Origin: Scolanthus callimorphus
Taxonomy: Eukaryota; Cnidaria; Anthozoa; Actiniaria; Edwardsiidae
NCBI GenBank assembly: GCA_033964015.1
Contig: CM066914.1
Location: 15,579,637-15,643,636, forward strand
Reading direction: 5' to 3'
DNA: 64,000 nt
Shown: positions 1-12,011 of the stretch, piece after piece
Layout of the letters: the number at the start of each line of letters is the position of its first letter
How positions within the stretch are numbered: the stretch's first letter is position 1
Position numbers and translations under genes: made by a program
Notes under the pieces: generated by a model
What the model was told of the DNA's origin: nothing
The model's input: only the letters and a program-made list of their open reading frames with translations
The model's database searches: none

Positions 1-575
1 AACAAGGACATTTAGGGGTAAAAAACAAAACAAAAATATACCCCATCTCCCATATTTTAAAGGAAGGAAGGTCGAAGGTTTGCATCTCTGGGTACAGGAA
101 CACTTGCCATAATGTGCTAGCATTCTCTAGCTAAGGTTGCACATTCTTTGCAACAGTAATGTCACCTTCCCCCTTCTTGCAGTGCTGTCAGAATGTTTTT
201 AAGCAGGTGGTTATTCAAAAAAGTAGCTGGCCCAGTTTGGCTAGTAATTTCAGTGGCTCAATTACTCAATTATGCTTTTGTCTGGGATCCAATGAAAAGT
301 AGCTGGCAGTTGTAAGTTAAGTACCAGTAGCTGGTGGAGCTCCAGCGGTTGCTGGCTTGTTCTGACAGCACTGTCCTTGTGCACTGTTTCCTGTGATTCT
401 TTCCAGGAATTTCAGAAAGGGGGGCAGATAGTGAAAATATAGGGACCAAAAAAGGGGGGCTGCCCCCTAAATACACCCCTGTCAACACTTCAAACCATTC
501 TTGTTCTCAGAACCTCCTCCATTTTGGAAATGGGTTGGAAGTTATGCTGCAAACAAACTTCCTTAATTAACATAC
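1..575. other. Presumed intron of cyclin Y
   Basis: No exon was recognised here. The segment lies downstream (minus strand) of the exon ending at 576 with a gtatgt donor, so it is most simply intron sequence leading to cyclin-box exons outside the window. Confidence 0.45.
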
Positions 576-3500
576 CACCAAAGGATGAAGCTTCTCATCA
601 AATATTGCAACAGATCGTACTTCTGGATCCCTGAATAATATTTGAAAGGCTTGTTTCAATATCATGTCAACGAAACACAACAACTACAACAGCAACAACA
701 ACACAAGAATGAAAAATTCATTCAATTTAGGTACCTGTTTTTAATATGGTAATAAACAGCTAATGCCACACTAAAATAGAAAATTGAAAAGAAATGACAA
801 TCTGTTGCATATTGGTACAAAAATGGCTTCCATTTGCTATAGAAATACAATTGCAGTATTTTTTACTGAAAATTGCAGCAGGGTCTGGGTGGGGTCATAT
901 CTCAACCCCTTCCGTGATAGGGAATGGGGGGAGGGGGGCGTGGATTTTTTCTTCTCTTTTTGATTTTGCATTGATCCAATGGATCACCATTTTCAATAAT
1001 CCTCATAAAAACAGTACCCCCTTAAGGAATGGTACGCAACTGGAGAATGCAAAATATAAAAATCATTTCAATGATAATTATGGTGAAAATGTTACCATTT
1101 AATCGTGGACTTAAGATTTGGTTGGCTGACAGTGTTGTCATCAATAAATATTGTAGAGCATGAATTACACTTCTTTAGAGGTCTGCCATCTAATGTCTGT
1201 CATACAAAATTATAGAAATACATCAGTCATATCACAGACACTATCCCAATAATGTCTTTAACTCCTAAAAGTTTTGAAAGATGTTGTAATATAGGTGACA
1301 ACATTATGAACTGTCTTGTCAGGTGAAATTCATCTTCTGATAAGTTGGGGTTAGGTACCAGAGTGCTAAAGGATCACTGGCCAAGGGCTTCCCAAGGAAC
1401 CATGGAAACCAGGAAACAGCTCCCTACCCCCTAAGCAGTACCAATCACACTGATAACTCAGTTGAATACACCTACAATTGCCTAATGGAGGGCAGGAGGA
1501 AAAGGTAGGGATATGCAGTGAATAACAAGGCAACAGCACAATGCAAAGGCCGACTGATATATGATGGGGATGCCTGAGGCAGCAACCTGGTTTAAATTTG
1601 TCTCATTTGCATTCAGCCATTGATCAAGGCTCACATGGACACACATATCATTATTGCCTTTTGTTTACAAACATTCTACAGACAATGAACAAGGCAAAAA
1701 TTACTTACATATATTCCATTTTTTTTCCTTGAGTCTGCTATCATTGACATGGAGCGTCGACCAGCTAGTCCAGAGCCCCCATTACCTTGAAGGAACAAGA
1801 TTTTAACAGTTACTTTAGTTTCTTCTTGATTCAGCCAATTTTCAGGAATCAATTTTCCTTATTATCAGGGGTGCAGTCCCTTTTCCCTATAGAATATAGT
1901 ATGTTATCAGTATAAGTAGTAAAATCTAGATTGGTGGGAAGAGTATGCACATTTTCTAGAACTGCACAAGACCATCAGGAAATTATTATATTATTTAATT
2001 ATTATATCCATCTTGAAATCATATGCACGTCCTGCAATCCAATAAAAGATTTTGCTAATCCATGAAATGTCTAGTAGCCATGCTCCTCAGGGACACATAA
2101 CAAAAGAACGAAATGAGTAGCCTTGTTTGACCGTGGCTTCCTTCTTTTGTTACTTGCTCCTTGAGGGGCTTGGTCCGAGGTATTCCATGTTTTATGCAAG
2201 GTCGTGTATTGGTTGACAGCAGTGTAATTTTTTCCACATTGCACAATTTTCTGAAATTACAGAAAACATCACCTATACACACAAAGGTGTTGCAGAATGT
2301 CCTATTTTTAGTGCATGTATATTACTCATTTTTTTTTCACAAGACTTTGGAGAAAAAATATTTTCTATGGAAATGTGTTCCAGAAACGATATATAATTAA
2401 GTGGTAATTGAACTTGGTGTCATGCAATTTTGGTCTGATTTTGAAGTCATGTGTATGATTTCAGATCAAATTGCATGACACCAAGCTCAATTACCATTAT
2501 GAAGTTTGAATAAAAAATTAGTGCAAACTTTATGGTAAACAGTGTTGATGCTAGAGGAACCATGTGCACTTGAGTGTTGTGCTCTTGATGTTGTTCAGCA
2601 TGGAGTGTTAGTGTTTGCATAATATGGCACATATGGTCTAGCAGGCTATGCTATGCATATGTGCCACATGCATTCATATTACTTGTAGACCATCCTATTC
2701 ATGCCATATTAATTATCTAAATCTCAATTAACAGCTCATGCAATCAAAAAACAAATCCATGAAAAGGAGTGGATGAAAAATAGTCATTAAATGAGGTATT
2801 CTGTACAGTGCTCTGCTGATCACTGTCTATCAATTAGGCAAACAGTCAAGTAAGAATCAGCTTTAGATCCTTTGACCCAAAAGAAGAAATGTCTTTCAGA
2901 TAAGACAAGACAACCAAGTTCCCACGGGAGAACGCGTGTAGGCTCTCGGTTTTAACGAGAAATGCTTAGATAATACTTAATCCTGTCAAACTGTGAACCC
3001 TCGAACATTTGGTATTGCCAAAACAAATAAACTTAGGTTTCAATGTCTGCTCCGCAAACATTTCAGTAATAAACGCTTCAAGAAGATTATGGTATCCAGT
3101 GCATTACAGTAAGGCAAAATCTGACCATTTCTATATAAGTTAAGCAAGATCGAAAAAAATTATTCGTCAAGAAAATTTGGAATACGATCGAATGCTCTAA
3201 AATAACGAGTGAGCTATAAGCCAAAGAAAAAAATCCGTATCGTATAACAAGCCGCAAGAACGACAGATAAATGTTTAGGTTCAATATTACATAAAAAAAC
3301 ATTTCTCCTGACATCGACATGCAGCTGTGAAAATTTTCACTGTATTTTGAGGGAGACGAGGTGTCTAGGGTCTTTCACTGTCAACTGAATTGATGCAACT
3401 TTGTCACACGTGACGGTCGTACACTCAAATAAAGCCTTATGCCGAAACCAGTGCATTAGGTATTTCGAGCTCACCTGGATTGGAGAGCGACCGCTGTATG

Positions 3501-3805
3501 AATAGTGTGCCTGGATGGTTGGAGAGATCTAAAAAAGAACGAATAATCGTATTATTGTCAGCATGGAGAATTCGAATAGGTTCCATAGAACATTATCAAG
3601 ATTGTAACGCTGATGTGTAATAGCTCTGGGTTCTTTCGAATGACGTGAACTGTTGTCGGTCATAGGCAAGTTTATTACCTTCTCTTTCGCTGATATGTGG
3701 CAGCTCAAGAGTATCCAGTTTTTGCTCTCCAGAACCGTATGCCTCATTTCTTTCCAAAGGACCTCGGGGCGAAGGCAAGATACAACAGTGAATGTTGTTC
3801 CCCAT
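576..3805 (-). CDS. CCNY: Cyclin Y (5' part; gene continues off the left edge)
   Basis: Cyclin Y is a membrane-tethered cyclin that recruits CDK14/CDK16-type kinases, with roles in Wnt signalling. Four minus-strand exons are visible: 3805-3679, 1785-1709, 1196-1096 and about 683-576. The first begins MGNNIHCC, the N-myristoylation plus palmitoylation signature of cyclin Y (human MGNTTSCC), and contains LPHISERE where the family has LQHISDRE. Exon 3 carries [17 protein letters not shown], nearly identical to the vertebrate segment. Exon 4 carries [19 protein letters not shown], matching the stretch just before the cyclin box. The cyclin box itself is not in the window. Exons 1 to 3 join in phase with good donors (gtaata, gtaagt, gtaaca). 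Exon 4 does not fit: the only AG acceptor gives a frame one base off, so its left border is uncertain. The gene is divergent from ODAD4, with about 720 bp between start codons. Confidence 0.82.
2403..2495. repeat. Short foldback (inverted repeat)
   Basis: The arms ggtaattgaacttggtgtca and its near-perfect reverse complement ending at 2495 flank a short loop. It lies in the first intron of cyclin Y and looks like a small foldback transposon remnant. Confidence 0.75.
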
Positions 3806-4528
3806 GCTCAACAATCTCTGAGCGCTCTAGAACGCCTTAAACTCCACAAATATCCGCCGCATGATGACCTATGTTCAAACATATTCTACATAACTGACAT
3901 CAACGAGCTTATAAATCGTTAGATCTTAAAAAAACCGTGCTTGCCGCTCGTATTGGAAGCGTTGAAGATTTTCTCGACACACAAACCTGATAGCAGCAGC
4001 ACTGAGAAACTAGCAGCAGATCAGAAATACTGCGATATGATTGGCTGAAACGGCAAGATTGACGTCATTGATTGTACTAACCATACACCCCTCGGGGAAG
4101 CGAGCAATTTTTCTGATTTTTTTCTCCATAAGAATCGAAAAAAGAAAGAAATTCTGCCGTACAAATTATGATAATAATATGACATTTCAGAAGAAAAATT
4201 GGTTATTTTGAATTGATTTCTCTACTCTGCATGCTCGTTATGTTATTTTCTTTTCAATCTTTTTCTGGCACTTTTCAATGAACAGATGAAAAGGTGTCCA
4301 GTGGTCATATCAGTCTCATCAGGGATCAGGTGGTATTTTTCCGTGTTGGTATTTAGCCACGGGATACCTGTTGAAAAGCATCCTTGGGAGACTGGGTTCC
4401 TTAACAACGGAGCCTTGACAACCGTCGACAACGATCGGCCGCCATATTTACTTCAACGTTGTCCTTTGGACTGTGAGGGAAAGAGTCGACATTTTACACT
4501 AAATATCGACCAAAATCGTAGCAAAACA

Positions 4529-5315
4529 ATGTACGAGGACGAAGAAGAAGCAGAGGAACACCCTAAAAGCTCGTTTGCAACATATTATGCGGAAGGAAGT
4601 TCTTTATTCAAGCAGGGAGAATATGATAAAGCTTTGGACAGTTTCTCTCTGGTAAGACCACGACAAAAACTCTCTAGCTAGCAGCTTTGATTTCAAGAAT
4701 ATACACGTACAGCTAGCTTCATTTTACTTCATAATAATTAGTGCTATCGAATATTCATGGTGTTATATACAACGAAGAAGGAAACTAACACACTACAATG
4801 TACATCTAGTACATCTCTGAAGGGAGACTGCAAAGTTAAGTAAATGTCTTCTGCTGTATTTTGTGATAGGCATTGGAGCTGAAACCAGCAGACCCTTATT
4901 GCCTGGTGGCGAGATCTAGGACCTATCTTAGGAAGGGTGACAATGAGGCTGCACTCAGAGATGCTGAAGCTGCTCTAGTGGAAGACAAAGATTTCAACAA
5001 GGTATGTCCTTTTCTTCTTCATATAGAGCAGATTTAATATGACTTTCAAAAGTGCCATGACACTGCGTGGCACAGTAGTGGCGTGGCACAAAACCTCCCC
5101 TTCTGTGTAAAAAAAAAAAAAAAAAAAAAGTATGTGCGACCGACTCCCCAAACTCGCAGCTCGTAAGCTGAATTGCGTTGGGTCCTAAGGGCGCCACTGG
5201 CAGCCAAGCGGTCATAAGCACAGACACTGAGGGTGGTCACTGCCAGAGGGTTTATTACGTCCCCAGTGGTTCTTTAACGTCCCCCTGGAACTGGGAAGGA
5301 TAGAAAGGCGAGACG

Positions 5316-5347
<32 letters not shown>

Positions 5348-8300
5348 TGAAACACAGTAGAACAGAGTTCAACTCACAATATGGACCAGTTTCGACCGAG
5401 ACCCGAACAGAAAGAAATTTCCTCTGTCCCGGCCAGGAGTCGAACCTGGAACACAGCGGTGAGAGACCCAACGCCGTAACGCTGGACCAACCGTGCTTCC
5501 TGTAGAGGCAGAACCTTTCCTTCTCCATCTCTCAGCAAATAAAGGACGGCCAATCAAATTGCATGGCCATGGCAGAAAACTATGGTCCTTAGAATGAGAG
5601 CCAATGAAATCATCGCGGCAGTCATGGTCATGGTACGGCACAACATTGTCATGACACTTTTCTCAGTCATACAAAATCCTCTCTAGTGCTTCATAGTCAC
5701 CCCATGCATGTCTTTTAAAACTTCCATCTTGTTTAATTGAAATCACCTTTTTGTAAGCTTTTCCAGCAAAGTCATGAGATTTACTGTTTTTCTTTCAGGG
5801 TTTATACCAGAAAGCAGAGGCCCTGTATGCCATGGGTGATTTTGAGTATGCATTAGTGTTCTATCACAGGGGAAACAAGCTGAGACCTGAGCTACAGGAA
5901 TTTAGACTTGGCATCCAGAAAGCACAGGAAGCCATAGATAACTCAATTGGAGGTTTGTCATACCAATGTTCTAACAGAGTTTGTACAGTTCCTGGAAAAC
6001 CTGGAATTTTATTGTTGTTCTTCAAAGTCCTGGAATTCTTTAGGACACTCCTAGAGGACTCTAGGAATGCAGTTAACACACAACTAGTACAAACCTTGTC
6101 ATTCAAACCTAAGTTGCTTAACAAAGTTCAAGTTGTTTACAGAATATATCTTTTTATAGCTGTCTGTTTTTTATCCCTTCAGCTGAATCAAAGATCAAGT
6201 TGGAAAACAAAGGAGACCTTTCCTTCTTTGCCAAACAAGATGAAATGGCAAGTGACCAAATTACTGCAATTTTCCTAATCCTGCAAACTCTACACCAACT
6301 AACAAAATCATAGTATTGCTTCCATCAATCAACCAAGTGAACAGCTCTGGGTGATTTCATGAGGACTAGCTAGGCTTCAAAACCAAATGTTCCACCATAA
6401 AAGGCAAACAAAATTTATAAAAAAAATCCATGCGCATGTCTTAAAAGGTTTGATGGATGGAAGCCAAAGTGCAGTTTGGCATTTAGAAAAGTGAGGTGGG
6501 AGTTTGCAGAATATGAAAAAGCAGTAAACAGCATTGGCATAATTTCAAGCCCTAGTTGTTTTATGTTGTTCTTGTCATTGACAAATGATGTTGTTAATAA
6601 CTGTAGAAAAAGCCCAAAGGCTACAGCAAACCAACAACCCAGGCAGCAAGAACTCAGCAGCAACAAGTGAACAGGGGAAAACAAAACAAGAGTCCAGCTG
6701 CGTCAGATAAAACATGCAAACAGGTACGTCTAGATCCAGAATGGTGACCTCTTGATAACAATTCTATCCCCTGTCAATACCACAATGGACTGTTAATTTA
6801 ATAGTATGGGAAAGGCAAGGGGAGGAAAGTTTGATTGCATGGCTAGTGGCTGCCATAGAGGATGTGATTCTACTGAGAGCAAATGACAAATTTGAAGTGC
6901 CCACAGGTTAGCACTTGGGCCCTGCTTTTTTAGATATAATTTACACACATTTTTTGAAATGGTAAAATCATGAATATATGAAGTAACAACTAAATGTTGG
7001 CCTTGCTAAGAACTTTTTTCTTAAGACAATATCATATATAATCAATAATTTGTGGAGTGTTAGCCACAAGTATGTTTTGTTAGTATGTTTTGTTAATGGC
7101 ATTTCATAGCTAAAAGTAAGCAGCATTCTAGTACTCTCTTCCTCACTTTCACTAACCACTCTCCTGATAACACTGTGTTTTTGTGTTGTCCCTGCAGCTG
7201 TTAGGAGAGTTGTATCAAGATAAGAAATTCTTAGAAGATCTATGCAATAATGAACGTGAGTAACAGAGACAAAAGTCAAAGGATGTCCTTAACATATTTC
7301 TCAGCTCTCGGTTTGAAATTTCCTAACTGGAATTGGTAAGCCGCAAGTAAGCATTGGGAACTAATACAATTAATTTGTGATTATTTCAGAGTTCATCAAT
7401 TATCATGGTAGAAAAGACGACACCATACAACAGCTTGTCGAAGAAGGCCTTGACTATCTTAAAATAAGAACTGAATTCTGGCAACAGCAGAAACCTTTGT
7501 ATGCTCGCAAGAAAGAGACCCCCAAGCCCAGAAAGGCTGCACAGAAACAGCAACCAGCAGACGTAACTAAGTTTATCCTGCGTTCACTGGAGGAGATAGA
7601 TATGGCTCTGGCTGATGGTGATGCAGAGGGGAGTCTGAAGCAAGCACAGGATACGTTACGGACGGTACAGTCGCTAAGTGAGGAGAGTGTGCCTAATAAG
7701 GATGATGTGCTTGGAAACCTACACTCATGCATCGGCAACGCCTACCTAGAGTTAGATAACAGCAAGAAGGCACTGGAACATCACATGAAGGACCTTAAGA
7801 TCGCAGAGAAACTGTAAGTTTTTGCTATTTTAGTAATATCATAATGAATAGCCTATTTTTGTTTTCCGTTATGAGGAGGTTATAAATTTGCCTGGAGAAA
7901 ATTTTGCTGATTCCTGCGTCACTTATGGACCAGAAAGTATTGCTCTCCGAGAGCTACCAAATAGAGCCAGCCCCCTACTTCCAAAACTTTGCCTGCTACT
8001 TCAAAACTAATTGAATCCCCTGCTTATCAGAGTTCCCGGTTAAGCTATGAGGATCAGAGAAAAGTTGGTATGATTGGACAGCATCCTTGGCGTTCTGCAT
8101 ACTGTGTGGGATTTTCCTTTTGTTAATTTCCAACTTTCAGCCCAAAATATCAGGTGTAGGTTGCAAAAATTATCTAAAAATTAAAATTTATATATGGAAG
8201 ATATAAAGCTAAACACAATACCCAAACCCTGTTGCTTGCAGGGAAAACAGAGATGGCAAGTCTCGAGCGCTGGATAACCTTGGTCGAGTACACGCCAAGT

Positions 8301-9738
8301 CAGGCGAGTACAGTAAAGCTATTGACCGGTGGATGGAGAAAATGCCGCTTGTCAAAACTCCACTTGAGAGCACGTGGCTTTTCCATGAGATTGGAAGGTG
8401 TCATCTCGAGCTTAAGAATTACCAGGATGCCAAGGAGTACGGCCAGAAGTCCTTAGCGGCAGCACAGGAGGCAAGTGACCAGGTTTGGCAGCTCAATGCC
8501 ACCGTGCTTATCGCACAAGCTGAAGGTGAGTCGATGAATAATGCTGGGCCTAACCAGGACATGTGCTGAAAATTCGGGAAAGGGAACAAGGAAACGCGTT
8601 TCCGGCGACAATGGCGCGCGTCCCATTATAAAAGCGTGAGACAAAATACCCTGGGCATCGGAGTCCCTGAGCTTCACGGACACGCTACGCTACATCGTGT
8701 TAATAAACTAAGCGTGTCGATGTCGGTAAACGAGTGAACTTGGAGACTCTGGTAGCCAGACTAGCCACTTGAACGAGAATTCCTTTTCCATTCACAAAAC
8801 AGATTGCGCCAGATCGTCCGGAATATATACTTTTCAGTAAATTATGTTATGACTATTGTCACTCGATGATGAAACAAGTAGGGAGATGTGAATGACCCCA
8901 CCCTTTTATTCCAAGGAAGGAAGATCTTATCATTGTCGTTGATTTGCAGTGAAACTCGCCGAGCTCCAGTCAGCGCTCGAATCATTCCAGCAAGCGCACG
9001 ATCTCGCTAAGATACTCGAGGATGAGGCGGCAGAAAGCGCGATCTCGAAAGCCATCCGGGACGTGAACGACAGAATCGCACAAGGTGGGTACACTTAGGC
9101 GAGATGAAGCTAGAATCTAAACACAGAATCTAAAGTCAAAAGTTGTGCCCCTTAGATAGAGCGGTTTTGTGTTTTGAAAGTAAATCAGATTAACGTTTTC
9201 TTGCAGCAAGCGTGCACATGTGTTTTCAGGGAAAAGAAGCCTAGAGAAACGGGAAAGCGGCGTGAAGTTCGACGAGCGAGTTTTGTGAACGCTTGCTACG
9301 CAGGCTAACGTTTTCTTCGCGTTTTGATTGACTGGACATCGTGACTGCCAAATATGCTCTCCCAATCGCATTGCAAAAAAAAAACCGATCATGATAATTA
9401 GGGCAACTCTGATCTTGTTTTTTTTTTCAGGAGTGAAACCCAACGAGGAAGAAGGAGGGGATCAGGCCACGCGGGAGACTGGAGAGAACCAATCTGAGGA
9501 GACCTCACAGGGAGCCACTGGCGAGGAGGGACAGCAGGCTCAGGAGAGTAGCGAGCCTGAGCAACAAAACGAAGGGTCTGCGCAACAGACGGCACAAGAG
9601 ACGACACAAGAAGAACCCACACAAGAGACGGCACAGGAAGAACCCGCGGAAGGGGTGGAACAGCAAGAGCCTGCTCAAGTGGAAAACCCCGAGGCGCCAG
9701 GAGACAAGCCGACCACAGATCAAGTGGAAGTGAGCTGA
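4529..9738 (+). CDS. ODAD4: Outer dynein arm docking complex subunit 4 (TTC25)
   Basis: This is a TPR protein of the docking complex that fixes outer dynein arms to ciliary doublet microtubules. Exons: 4529-4651, 4870-5001, 5799-5952, 6183-6247, 6607-6723, 7198-7255, 7390-7813, 8242-8525, 8950-9084, 9431-9738; they sum to 1,800 nt, a 599-residue protein (human about 670). The N-terminal TPR block (residues about 14-115) includes YAMGDFEYALVFYHRG, almost the vertebrate sequence. A second TPR block (about residues 220-450) includes STWLFHEIGRCHLELKNY and LDNLGRVHAKSGEYSKAI. The C-terminus is a Glu/Gln/Thr-rich tail with repeats such as AQEEPAEG and TQEEPTQET, as in other family members. The start chosen, MYEDEEE, gives the conserved first TPR; an upstream in-frame ATG at 4286 would add an unrelated 81 residues. 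The fourth intron (6248-6606) starts with GC rather than GT. Confidence 0.94.
5340..5510 (-). mobile_element. tRNA-derived SINE copy 1
   Basis: On the minus strand a tRNA-like head (about 5501-5427) contains an A-box-like tggtccagcg and an exact B box ggttcgactcc (5446-5436). A body follows that closely matches the copy near 60600. It lies in ODAD4 intron 2. A tRNA gene is unlikely because the 75-base head is followed by shared non-tRNA sequence. Confidence 0.7.
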
Positions 9739-12011
9739 ATGTCGTCCTTGGTACCCTGGCACATGTTAATAGAATTGTACAGTATTAGGATAATAGATCG
9801 TTCTCATTGAATGTATAATAGCGTGCTCTGTTTTATGTACTTCTACCGGATTTATTCTCTGTACTCAATCTATGGCGTCTTTCAAGGAAAATAATTAAGC
9901 TGATAATATTTGTAATGAATAGAAAGATGGAAGTAAAAGAAGTCCTTTCAACCTGTAAAGTAGTGTCGTGTAGTCACTCATTATCTTGAACCTGATGAAA
10001 GTAGTGTGTGCTCTAATACTAGCGTAAACGATTTTTGATGTTTTTTGTGTGTGCGATTTGGCCAGATTTCTTGCACACTGATTGGCTTGCCAATCTTCGT
10101 GCGAGCAGGGACGGCGAAACAGTTGTCAAAGTGGGGGGCTCATTAGTAAGATTGTATAACAAGGTGGGAGGGCTGAGTTTGGTGAAAATGTATGAAAACT
10201 TGGCGAAATGTGGGTGGGCTTAAGCCCCAGCTAGCCCGCAGCTCCGCCATCCCTGGCGAAGACTCGAATAACTTGTAGACAAAACTACAAGTTACAAACA
10301 TATAAGCTCGATCGCAAATGGTAGTGACTGTTGTTGATCAAGAAGGGTGTATAAAAAAATTATTTTCACGCTTACCTCTCCCTGGGGGTGTAATGAGTAG
10401 CAGAAAGTTGGGTTGGAATTTGTTTTCTTTGAAGATCCCAGGATCATCCTATTTTAAACTTGGCAATTAGGATATCTGTTACAAACTCAAACAGCAAAAA
10501 TCCACAGGCACGGATCCAGGGGGGTCCATCGGGTGCAAATGAACCCCCCTCTCCCAAGGTCTTCCCCTGTTTCCTCGCTAAAGACCTTTTGTCATTTCAG
10601 AGTGGATCTTTTCTTTTGTGTGACCCAATTTATACCAGTAGATTAAATTCATGATGTAGCAACCACGATTTCGCCTCGTGGGAGGGCCACGCACAACAGA
10701 GAAGGATTGGTATAAAATATACGTTGCACTTCATCAGCAAAAATGACTCCCCCCCCCCCCCCCCCCTCTTAAAATCCTGGATCTGCCACTGATCCACGCC
10801 CTATTGATTAGCAGTTGACATGACATAGACGACAAAGCCTGTTCTCATCAATTCATGCACAATGGATAAGACAATTGCAATATAATATATAAAATGCTTT
10901 TATTGCAGAGGCCAAGCAGATTTTACAACACTGGCATCCAGAATATGTTATTCAATGGATTATTCAAGTATATAAGAATATTTCCCTAGAAATGGATTTC
11001 AAAACATAATGGCAGTTGCAAAATCTTTCACCCCTCTCCCCCCTAATGAGGACACCAAGTTTCAGATACCCCCTCCCTAAGGAAATATTTTAGTCACTCT
11101 TCAAGAATTCAGGGGTTCTGCACTATTAGTCAGTTGTAGCCCATTATTTTGGAAACCTAAATAGGGTATTGTCATAGATTGCTTTTGCCAGCAGCACTTG
11201 ATTTTGCCAACCCTCATGCTGTTATGAATGAAAACACCCTTATCTGACCTGGAATTCCACATAGTACATAACCCTGCTATAGGGTACCTGGAATTTCAAG
11301 CTGCCATTCAACTACAGAATTCCTGAGGTCCTCAACAGAGGGCTTTATTCCCCTTATTGCATGAGGACACTGGTAATAGGTTGTCAACAGAAGGGGTGTA
11401 AACTTTTTGTACAGCCATCCATTGCAGGGATGTCAACTCTCCTGGTTTTGCCGGGAGTCTCAAGATTTTTCGCTCAAGAAGCTGCCATACATTTACTGTA
11501 TTTCTCCTGGGAGAATTTCAGGAAATTTCTCCATTTCAAGGCAGTCTCCAGATTTTTGAAGTCCTGGGGTTGACATCTCTGCCAATGTGTGTAGAAAATG
11601 AATTAAATTTAATGCATAGTGTGAGTAAAGAATATATTTCAATCATATTCTTAATTCTATTTACAATTACATTCTTTGTGCTGTACATGGTATTGATAAA
11701 ACAAACTCCCACAATGTTTCACTTATTAACACTAGCTAATGGCATAGAAATGGTATGAAAAATACGTTATGGGGTTGTAGAAGCATTTAGCTATAACAAA
11801 ATTAATTGTGCTTGTCCAAGAAAACAAATTTTAGCCCCTTGCAAATACTTGGGTCTGGTTCATATAAGAGGTGAAATAAAACTTATTTTAAAAAAAATGT
11901 ATTATAAAACATTTCTCAAAGGGAGCTGATAATCTCTGTCAAGTAAAAATGCCCAGTGTGAAATGGTTTCAAATGTCTACTCTACAAATTCCATTTACAA
12001 AAACATTTAAC
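9739..12011. other. Intergenic region between convergent ODAD4 and MGAT1
   Basis: Contains the 3' untranslated ends of both genes, a poly-C run near 10748 and the foldback at 11424-11582. No further coding exon with splice and phase support was found. Confidence 0.6.
11424..11582. repeat. Foldback element
   Basis: The ends gcagggatgtcaactctcc and the complementary ggggttgacatctctgc form terminal inverted repeats of about 18 bp around a core of about 120 bp. Probable miniature inverted-repeat transposon. Confidence 0.6.

Noticed and set aside
3653..3922. Plus-strand open frame of 89 codons
   Set aside because: It is the antisense shadow of the first cyclin-Y exon.
5427..5501. tRNA gene on the minus strand
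   Set aside because: A and B boxes are present, but the sequence continues into a body shared with a second copy near 60600, so it is a SINE head.
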